Assembly: GCA_024680695.1 (NCBI GenBank) | Contig: JAILBW010000065.1 | Span: 1 to 33,689 of the forward strand | Origin: Bacteroidaceae bacterium | Lineage (GTDB): Bacteria; Bacteroidota; Bacteroidia; Bacteroidales; Bacteroidaceae | Length of the DNA stretch: 33,689 nt | Reading direction: 5' to 3' | Shown: in pieces, positions 27,352 to 33,689 of the stretch | Layout of the letters: each line of letters starts with the position of its first letter | Numbering within the stretch: position 1 is the first letter of the stretch | Translations under genes and position numbers: made by a program | Notes under the pieces: generated by a model | What the model saw: only the letters and a program-made list of their open reading frames with translations | Databases searched by the model: none | What the model was told of the DNA's origin: nothing

Positions 27352-28380
27352 ATGGAAAAGATTAAGATAGGAATCACACACGGCTACACGAACGGAGTGG
27401 GCTACGAAGTGATACTGAAAGCATTCGAGGAACCCACGTTGCTCGAGTTGTGTACACCACTTGTTTACGGCAGTCCGAAACTGGCCTCGTACTACCGCAA
27501 GGCATTGTCGCTGGCCACCAACTTCACCACCATTCAGCGAGCCGAGGATGCTGTGGCCGACCGGCTGAACATCGTGGAGTGCATTCAGGATGAGGTGAAA
27601 GTGGAACTGGGACAAAAGACCGAAGAGGCCGACAAGGCCACAACGGCAAGTATCGAAGCCGCAAGGCGCGCCTACGCCGAAAAGCAGTTCGACGCCCTCG
27701 TACTGGCTCCCGGCGACAAGACGCCCACGGACAGTGGCAGTACCATTCTATTAAATGAACGCGCGCGCGTAGGACTCTTTACCGACGGCATCTCGCTGAG
27801 CGAGGTGAGCAAGCACCTCACAGTCGAAAAGATGAGCAAGAAGCTTGCCGACTTCGACCTCTGCCTCAAGCGCGACTTCGGCATCTCGGGACCACGCATC
27901 GCCGTACTGGCCCTGAATCCCGAGCCGGGCGAAGAAGAGGAAAACATCATCAAGCCCGTCATCGAACAGGCCGCCGAGAAGCACATCTTCGCAATGGGCC
28001 CGTTTGCAGCCGACACATTCTTCGGCTCGCAGGCCTACACCCACTACGACGGCATTCTGGCCATGTATCACGACCAAGGGTACATCCCCTTCCAGGTGAT
28101 CCCGAGCGACTACAACATCATCATGCACTTCGAGGAAGACAACGAGGCAGTGACCATCGCGCAGCTCAACGACGCACAACTCGCATCGGCCGGAAAGGGC
28201 GAAGCCGAGATTACGTCCTTCTGCAACGCCATCTATGCGGCAACTGACGTACTGCGCAACCGCGCTCGCTACGACGAGGCTCGTCGCAACCCATTGCCGA
28301 AACTCTTCCACGACAAACGCGAAGATCTGAGGCGCAGCCCGAAACCTGAGGCACAGAATGCCCCCGACGAAGAGAAATAA
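27352..28380 (+). CDS. PdxA-like (4-hydroxythreonine-4-phosphate dehydrogenase family) protein, divergent active site
   Basis: IKIGITHGYTNGVGYEVILKAF; DFGISGPRIAVLALNP; GPFAADTFFG; GILAMYHDQG; FCNAIYAATDVLRNR. Fold-level PdxA match but several canonical motifs are missing (see findings). Confidence 0.8.
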   Translation: MEKIKIGITHGYTNGVGYEVILKAFEEPTLLELCTPLVYGSPKLASYYRKALSLATNFTTIQRAEDAVADRLNIVECIQDEVKVELGQKTEEADKATTASIEAARRAYAEKQFDALVLAPGDKTPTDSGSTILLNERARVGLFTDGISLSEVSKHLTVEKMSKKLADFDLCLKRDFGISGPRIAVLALNPEPGEEEENIIKPVIEQAAEKHIFAMGPFAADTFFGSQAYTHYDGILAMYHDQGYIPFQVIPSDYNIIMHFEEDNEAVTIAQLNDAQLASAGKGEAEITSFCNAIYAATDVLRNRARYDEARRNPLPKLFHDKREDLRRSPKPEAQNAPDEEK

Positions 28381-28421
28381 GCGCATTTCACTTGCGGTGG
28401 GTTCTAAGAATTAGCTTTGAA

Positions 28422-28528
28422 CTGCTCTTAGGCTATTTTAAAGCAGATTTGGCTTCATGGCCGAAGAAGCGTAGCGAGCTACGGTTCCAGGAAATGAAGG
28501 CAAAGATGCCTAAAAGAGACAAGAGCAG
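28422..28528. repeat. ~107-nt imperfect palindromic element
   Basis: Ends CTGCTCTT/AAGAGCAG, centre CGTAGC-GA-GCTACG, internal CTTCAT/ATGAAG. Confidence 0.8.
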
Positions 28529-28597
28529 ACGAAGATAATGCCCACTGGATTTACTAATTATTAGAACACACCTTGCATATTATCTGGAAAAAAATCG

Positions 28598-28605
28598 TAA
28601 CTTTG
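28598..28605 (+). promoter_or_regulatory. Bacteroidetes -7 box TAACTTTG upstream of the sigma-54 activator
   Basis: TTG at 28573-28575, then GGAAAAAAATCGTAACTTTGCA. Confidence 0.6.
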
Positions 28606-28639
28606 CAACCAAATTGCGAGGGAGGAGGAAGAATATCGT

Positions 28640-29893
28640 ATGAAGAATGACATCGACCTGAGACAGTTGAAGCTCCGCTATGGCATAGTCGGACGCGACG
28701 AGGCATTGGACGAAGCGCTGCACACAGCCGTCCAGGTGGCTCGTACCGACCTCTCGGTGCTCATTCAGGGCGAAAGCGGAGTGGGAAAGGAAGTAATCCC
28801 GCGCATCATCCACGACTTCAGCCTGCGCAAGAACAAGCGCTACATCGCCATCAACTGCGGCAGCATTCCCGAAGGCACCATCGACAGCGAGCTCTTCGGC
28901 CACGAGAAGGGTGCCTTCACAAGCGCCATCGGCGAGCATGAGGGATACTTCGGGGCGGCCGACGGCGGAACGCTCTTCCTCGACGAAGTGGGCGAACTGC
29001 CCCTGAGCACTCAGGCCAGACTGCTGCGCGTCCTCGAGACGGGCGAGTACATCCGAGTGGGCAGCAACGAGCCGCGCCACACCAATGCGCGCATCGTGGC
29101 GGCAACTAATGTGGACATTCCCCACGCCATTCGCGAAGGACGCTTCCGCGAGGACCTCTACTATCGTCTCTGCACCATCAACATACAGATGCCGCCCCTG
29201 CGCCAGCGACATGGCGATGCAGTACTGCTCTTCAAGAAATTCGCGCTGGACACAGCCGCCAAATACAACATCCCCGAGCCCATCCGCCTCACGCCCGAAG
29301 CCGAAGAGGTCGTGAACAGATACAAGTGGCCGGGGAATATACGCCAACTGCTGAACATTACCGAACAGCTCAATATCCTCTCGCAGGAGCGCACCATCAC
29401 GCCCCAGCTACTTGCCAAGTACGGCATCGTGCCCAATTCCGACGAGACAGGCATCGCGCCGCTCAAGCCCAAGACGGCAGGTACGGAGCATCGCGACTAC
29501 GAGAATGAAATAAAGTGGCTGGCGAGCGCCGTGATGGAGCTGCGCAAGGAGGTGAGCGAACTGTCGGCTCTCGTACACTCCCCGCACGACACCACGAACC
29601 TCTCCCCCGCCCCGCTCAATCAGGTTGCGCCGCAGACCACCACGCTGGCCCCACCAAACCACACCATCCATCCCGCATCGCCATCCGCGGTACGCCCCAT
29701 CGAGGACGAAATACAGACCCCAGAGGAGATCGTGGAGGAGGACGAGAACCTGAACCTCTTCGAGATGGAGAAGCGAAACATCCTCAAGGCACTCCAACGC
29801 GCCCACTATCGCCGCAAGGCTGCCGCCGAGGATCTGGGTATCAGCGAACGCACACTATACCGAAAGATTAAGGACTATGGCATCGAAGAATAA
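28640..29893 (+). CDS. Sigma-54-dependent transcriptional activator (AAA+ and Fis-type HTH, no receiver domain)
   Basis: Walker A GESGVGKE; SELFGHEKGAFTSA; GGTLFLDEVGELPLSTQARLLRVLE; Fis HTH KAAAEDLGISERTLYRKIKDYGIEE. Confidence 0.93.
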   Translation: MKNDIDLRQLKLRYGIVGRDEALDEALHTAVQVARTDLSVLIQGESGVGKEVIPRIIHDFSLRKNKRYIAINCGSIPEGTIDSELFGHEKGAFTSAIGEHEGYFGAADGGTLFLDEVGELPLSTQARLLRVLETGEYIRVGSNEPRHTNARIVAATNVDIPHAIREGRFREDLYYRLCTINIQMPPLRQRHGDAVLLFKKFALDTAAKYNIPEPIRLTPEAEEVVNRYKWPGNIRQLLNITEQLNILSQERTITPQLLAKYGIVPNSDETGIAPLKPKTAGTEHRDYENEIKWLASAVMELRKEVSELSALVHSPHDTTNLSPAPLNQVAPQTTTLAPPNHTIHPASPSAVRPIEDEIQTPEEIVEEDENLNLFEMEKRNILKALQRAHYRRKAAAEDLGISERTLYRKIKDYGIEE

Positions 29894-30419
29894 GGCGTTA
29901 CGCACCATCCGATGCCGAGCCATGCAGGCCTGCCTGCTGCTCCTGTGCATCCTGCCCGTGGCCTGCAAGGTGGAGTACCGCTTCAATGGCGCAAGCATCG
30001 ACTACACCACGACGAAGACCATCCAGATAGACAACTTCCCCATCCGTAGCGCCTACGTCTGGCCGCCGATGCAGAGCATCTTCCAGAACAAGCTGACCGA
30101 CATCTACGCCCACCAGACCAAGTTGCGGCAGGTGAAGAAGAACGGCGACCTGCAACTGGCAGGCGAGATCGTGAGCTTCGACCAATTCAACAAGTCCATC
30201 TCGAGCGACGGATATAGCAGTCAGGTGCAGCTGAAGATGACCGTAAACGTCCGCTTCGTGAACAACAACAAGCATGCCGACGACTTTGAGCGACAGTTCT
30301 CGGCTACGGCAAGCTACGACGCCTCACAGCAGCTGACGGCCGTACAGGAAGAACTCGTCACCCAGATGACGAAGGACATAACCGAACAGATTTTCAACGC
30401 AACCGTAGCCAACTGGTAA
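29877..30419 (+). CDS. LptE-family lipoprotein (LPS assembly)
   Basis: Lipobox ILPVACKVEYRFNGASIDY...TIQIDNFPI; 17-nt overlap with the sigma-54 activator gene. Confidence 0.8.
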   Translation: MASKNKALRTIRCRAMQACLLLLCILPVACKVEYRFNGASIDYTTTKTIQIDNFPIRSAYVWPPMQSIFQNKLTDIYAHQTKLRQVKKNGDLQLAGEIVSFDQFNKSISSDGYSSQVQLKMTVNVRFVNNNKHADDFERQFSATASYDASQQLTAVQEELVTQMTKDITEQIFNATVANW

Positions 30420-30434
30420 GCCTTCCCTCCTCCC

Positions 30435-31178
30435 ATGCAACGACGACTGATTGAATACATCCGCAAGCCCGACACTCTGGACGCGCACGCCATCGCCGCA
30501 CTACGCGAGACATTGCGCCAGTCGCCCTATTGCCATGCGGCACGAATACTGCTCCTGCATGCCCTCTATCGCATGCACGATGCTACGTTCGACGAAGAAC
30601 TGCGACGCAACGCCCCACTCATTCCCGACCGACGCGCCATATTCCGCCTCATCGAGGAGAAACATTATACTACCGAACAGAACAGGCTGCGCTTCGACTA
30701 CGAGATAAACGACGAGGAGGAGGTGGCCGACCGCACCCAGACACTCATCGACTCGTTCCTGCAAACGATACCCCACGAACAGCAGACGCAGCCGACGGTT
30801 GCCGATGCCACTCAAGACTACATCGGATTCCTCATGCAGCATGCCGACGAGGAAGACATCCCCCACTCGATGCCCACCATCGACGAGGAAAGCATCATCG
30901 ACGAATTCCTGCAGCAGGACACCCCGCGGATTGTCATACAAAACCAGACAGCCGACACACCTCGCGCCGAGACGACACAAAACGACACAGAAGACGACGA
31001 AAACGAGATTTTGACCGAAAGATTGGCCCATATTTACATAAAACAAGGCAAATTTGAGAAGGCAATCGAAATTATACAGCGTCTATCCTTGAAATATCCA
31101 AAAAAAAATCGTTACTTTGCAGACCAAATCCGATTTCTCGGCAAATTGGTCATCAATAACAGGAACAATAAACAATAA
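30435..31178 (+). CDS. Hypothetical helical/TPR-like protein between lptE and secG
   Basis: MQRRLIEYIRKPDTLDAHAIAALRETLRQSPYCHAARILLLHALY; C-terminal LAHIYIKQGKFEKAIEIIQRLSLKYPKKNRYFADQIRFLGKLV. Confidence 0.8.
   Translation: MQRRLIEYIRKPDTLDAHAIAALRETLRQSPYCHAARILLLHALYRMHDATFDEELRRNAPLIPDRRAIFRLIEEKHYTTEQNRLRFDYEINDEEEVADRTQTLIDSFLQTIPHEQQTQPTVADATQDYIGFLMQHADEEDIPHSMPTIDEESIIDEFLQQDTPRIVIQNQTADTPRAETTQNDTEDDENEILTERLAHIYIKQGKFEKAIEIIQRLSLKYPKKNRYFADQIRFLGKLVINNRNNKQ
31089..31119 (+). promoter_or_regulatory. Putative internal promoter TTG-N20-TTACTTTG for secG
   Basis: TTG 31089-31091, A9-containing spacer, TTACTTTG 31112-31119, inside the 3' end of the upstream CDS. Confidence 0.5.
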
Positions 31179-31194
31179 ATAATAACTCTAAAAA

Positions 31195-31578
31195 ATGTAC
31201 ACTTCTATTGTTATTCTCGTGGTGATTGCATCCGTGCTGATGTGTCTTATCGTACTCGTTCAGGAATCCAAGGGCGGCGGTCTGGCTGCCGACTATACGA
31301 ACAGCAATCAGGTGCTGGGTGCCCCCAAGACCACTAATTTCATCGAGAAAGCCACATGGACTCTGGCTGCTGCGATGATCGTGCTTAGCGTTATCAGCGT
31401 GGCATTCCTGCCCACGACGAAGGGCGGCGGCTCCGTGATGGACGCACCTGCTCTGGAGCAGAAGGCTACCAACCCGAACAACCTGCCCGGCATCACACAG
31501 CCCACGGCTACGTCCGAGAAGAGCGAGGCACCCGCAGAAACGCCCGCAGAGGCACCTGCAGAGACCCCCGCAAATTAA
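31195..31578 (+). CDS. secG: Preprotein translocase subunit SecG
   Basis: MYTSIVILVVIASVLMCLIVLVQESKGGGLAADYTNSNQVLGAPKTTNFIEKATWTLAA. Confidence 0.93.
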   Translation: MYTSIVILVVIASVLMCLIVLVQESKGGGLAADYTNSNQVLGAPKTTNFIEKATWTLAAAMIVLSVISVAFLPTTKGGGSVMDAPALEQKATNPNNLPGITQPTATSEKSEAPAETPAEAPAETPAN

Positions 31579-31633
31579 GCCGAAGGCCGACGCGCAAGAT
31601 TCTCCCGTCACTAAGACATTCGACGGAACGATC

Positions 31634-32482
31634 ATGCCTACAATCCTGACCGCAGACAGCGGCTCGACCAAGACACATTGGATCCTGTCCGGCGGACAAG
31701 ACGACATTCTGGAAATCAAGACGAGCGGCATCAACCCCGTACGCGATTCTCAGGATGTCGTCTTGCACGTATTGCATCACGAACTGCTGCCGCAGCTGCC
31801 GCCACACAGCCTGCCGCAGCACGTCTGGTTCTACGGCGCAGGCTGCATCGCCCCATTCAGCGAGACCATCCACACGGCGCTCCGCAGCCTCATGCCCGAG
31901 GCCGCCATCCACGTCGATACCGACCTCGTGGGTGCCGCCCGAGCATTGTGCGGAGACAAGCCAGGCATCGCATGCATTCTGGGTACAGGAGCGAACTGCG
32001 GACTATACGACGGGCAACACATTACGGAAAACGTACCGCCACTCGGCTTCATTCTGGGCGACGAAGGCAGCGGCGCAGTACTCGGACGCGCTCTCCTCGG
32101 CAACATCTTCAAGGGCCTGCTCAGCCCCCACCTGCGCGATGCATTCACAGCCGAGACAGGCATCACGCAAGCCGAAGCCATCCGCCGCGTATATCGCGAA
32201 AAACAGCCCAACATCTTCCTTGCCTCGCAGGTGCCCTTCATCGCGCGCCATATCAACGATGCCGAGATCCACGAAATGGTGGTCGAGGCAATGCACAGCT
32301 TCGTCGTGCGCAACGTGGTGCGGTTCAAGTCCGTCCACAACGAGGCTAATTTCGTGGGAAGCATTGCCCACATCTTCCGTCGCGAGCTACACGATGCGCT
32401 GGCCCTCGAAGGCATGCAGCTGGGCCTCGTGCTGCAAAGCCCCGCACTACGGATCACGCAATATCATTTAGCACACAAATAA
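31634..32482 (+). CDS. BadF/BadG/BcrA/BcrD ATPase / N-acetylglucosamine kinase-like protein
   Basis: ILTADSGSTKTHWILS (ATPase phosphate 1); ACILGTGANCGLYDGQHI; LGFILGDEGSGAVLGRALL. Confidence 0.85.
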   Translation: MPTILTADSGSTKTHWILSGGQDDILEIKTSGINPVRDSQDVVLHVLHHELLPQLPPHSLPQHVWFYGAGCIAPFSETIHTALRSLMPEAAIHVDTDLVGAARALCGDKPGIACILGTGANCGLYDGQHITENVPPLGFILGDEGSGAVLGRALLGNIFKGLLSPHLRDAFTAETGITQAEAIRRVYREKQPNIFLASQVPFIARHINDAEIHEMVVEAMHSFVVRNVVRFKSVHNEANFVGSIAHIFRRELHDALALEGMQLGLVLQSPALRITQYHLAHK

Positions 32483-32588
32483 GTCCTCCCGGCCTTCTTA
32501 CGGCAAGGAAAAACATACAGGACGACGAAAAAAGTTACATTTATTTCCCGTAAAATGCATAAATGTGTTATAGAACATATCACACATA

Positions 32589-32619
32589 TTGCTTAGACAG
32601 GAAAAAAGCCCTAAATTTG
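32589..32619 (+). promoter_or_regulatory. Bacteroidetes-type promoter TTG-N20-TAAATTTG (orphan, no downstream CDS on the plus strand)
   Basis: TTG 32589-32591; TAAATTTG 32612-32619; 20-bp spacer. Confidence 0.65.
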
Positions 32620-32625
32620 CACTCG

Positions 32626-32720
32626 TTATCCTGAAAACAATCTTTTTACCTTAGACTAAGCTAATACCTAAAGGAGCGAACTGGAGGTTGCTGTGAAGCA
32701 CCCTCCAGTTCATTATTTAT
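32626..32720 (+). ncRNA. Candidate ~95-nt small RNA with 5' hairpin and GUGA-capped terminator hairpin
   Basis: Promoter at 32589-32619; hairpin 1 CCTTAG (32649-32654)/CTAAAGG (32668-32674); hairpin 2 GAACTGGAGG (32678-32687)/CCTCCAGTTC (32702-32711) with inner TGCT-GTGA-AGCA, followed by ATTATTTATAT. Confidence 0.45.
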
Positions 32721-32843
32721 ATATCATGAGTTCAACGAAATATAATGGGTCAGCGTATATTCGTGTGCGAAACATGGTTCACCGATTGGAGGACCACTAA
32801 CTGGTGACCGCTTCTTGTGTGGATGGGATGAGTCGTAAAAAGA

Positions 32844-32881
32844 ACCGACGGACAATGAGCCTGCGCCCATTGTCCGTCGGT
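32844..32881 (-). terminator. Rho-independent terminator on the minus strand
   Basis: 14-bp perfect stem ACCGACGGACAATG/CATTGTCCGTCGGT followed on the minus strand by TCTTTTTAC; lies just after the small ORF stop (32903). Confidence 0.85.
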
Positions 32882-32902
32882 CGTCATGGGTTACATTCGT
32901 CT

Positions 32903-33067
32903 TTACCATTCGTTGTCCCAGAGGCCTTGACGCTCTCTGACAAGAGCCTTGTCAGTCGTCTGGGGGGAATCCGTGTAAACACCTTGTGTGATCGTAGATG
33001 TGCAAATCAAGGATACGGTTCGAATCCTAATCTGCTTCAGCTGGGGAGCTATATACTGAGTTTTCAT
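32903..33067 (-). CDS. Small protein (54 aa) co-oriented downstream of the BspA-like gene
   Basis: Hand translation of the minus strand: MKTQYIAPQLKQIRIRTVSLICTSTITQGVYTDSPQTTDKALVRERQGLWDNEW*; starts 12 nt after the upstream stop, ends just before the terminator; below the ORF-track length cut-off. Confidence 0.7.
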   Translation of the reverse strand: MKTQYIAPQLKQIRIRTVSLICTSTITQGVYTDSPQTTDKALVRERQGLWDNEW

Positions 33068-33079
33068 AATTCGCTTGCT

Positions 33080-33689
33080 TTATTTGATGAATACTTTCTT
33101 TCCGTTGATGATATACAAACCTCTTGTCGGCGCGTCGACTCGCTGACCTTGTATGTTGAATATGCCTTGTACGTTCGCATTCTCCCTGATACTCTGTACT
33201 GCAGTCTCCTCATCGTCTCCGAAAGCAAGTTTGATGGCTTTCACGCTCGATACGCTGGCAGTTGGTAGTTGCAGATAAGCTTTTCCAGCAGCCAGTTCAC
33301 CTTCGGCGGACAGCGTGTAGAAGCCTACGCCATGCGAGCCGTTGGCCAGGATGAAGTTCGTCTTGTCGCCGTCTGTGGGACTGATGGTTGTAGCAGTCGT
33401 CACACCCTTCAGCAGGTTGGAATACATCATGTCCGTAGTCGTTTCAGGAATCTCATAGCTTCCGGGTGTTCCCACGATGTATAGTCCTTCGCCTGCCGGC
33501 ACCTCCGTCACTCGCGTCAGCACCAACGTACCTGTGCTTGGGCTAAAACCGCTGGCAATATAAGCCTTAATTCCCGACACGCCCGAGAAGTCCAACGCAT
33601 TGGGGGAGCTGAAGGTGGCAAGACCCGAACTGCCGACATTCACCACATTGGGATTAACAAACTCTACAATCTCCTTGAAGTCTTTCCAA
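33080..33689 (-). CDS. C-terminal part of a BspA-like/leucine-rich surface protein (partial, runs off the window)
   Basis: Frame is open to the window edge (WKDFKEIVEFVNPNVVNVGSSGLATFSSPNALDFSGVSGIKAYIASGF...); tail IFNIQGQRVDAPTRGLYIINGKKVFIK. Confidence 0.8.
   Translation of the reverse strand, partial: WKDFKEIVEFVNPNVVNVGSSGLATFSSPNALDFSGVSGIKAYIASGFSPSTGTLVLTRVTEVPAGEGLYIVGTPGSYEIPETTTDMMYSNLLKGVTTATTISPTDGDKTNFILANGSHGVGFYTLSAEGELAAGKAYLQLPTASVSSVKAIKLAFGDDEETAVQSIRENANVQGIFNIQGQRVDAPTRGLYIINGKKVFIK

Noticed and set aside
28422-28528. Integron attC site
   Set aside because: No recognisable GTTRRRY core sites or integrase; palindrome symmetry differs.
33010-33035. tRNA T-arm-like string GGTTCGAATCC
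   Set aside because: No compatible acceptor, D or anticodon arms could be built around it on either strand; it lies inside the 54-aa minus ORF (…QIRIRTVS…).
32804-33268. 154-aa plus-strand ORF
   Set aside because: Antisense to the BspA-like tail and the small ORF, and crosses the strong minus-strand terminator hairpin.

Overview
The window looks like a Bacteroidales (Prevotella-like) chromosomal segment, judged from promoter style, protein families and gene order. Left to right it holds: a TPR/AraC-type regulator; a long minus-strand surface/beta-helix protein gene broken by a frameshift; a ~1.1 kb repeat-bearing spacer; a TolC-MacA-MacB-like efflux operon; a 2-oxoacid:ferredoxin oxidoreductase operon that includes a TPR mini-protein and a small membrane protein; a porin; a GH71/99-like secreted protein; a Gfo/Idh/MocA oxidoreductase; a HAD hydrolase; a convergent GH109-like gene; then rlmN, DUF4837, pdxA-like, sigma-54 activator, lptE-like, TPR-like, secG and a BadF/GlcNAc-kinase-like gene; and finally a minus-strand BspA-like surface protein that runs off the right edge. 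The points most worth a second look are: (1) the PdxA-like protein lacks most canonical catalytic residues although its ORF is intact; (2) a 54-aa ORF absent from the supplied track (32903-33067, minus) sits between the BspA-like gene and a strong terminator; (3) an orphan promoter plus hairpin/terminator unit suggests a ~95-nt sRNA (32626-32720); (4) a ~107-nt imperfect palindrome at 28422-28528; (5) the giant surface gene carries one clear and one probable frameshift. No CRISPR array, rRNA, tRNA or transposase was found. All family calls come from reading motifs by eye; no database search was run.
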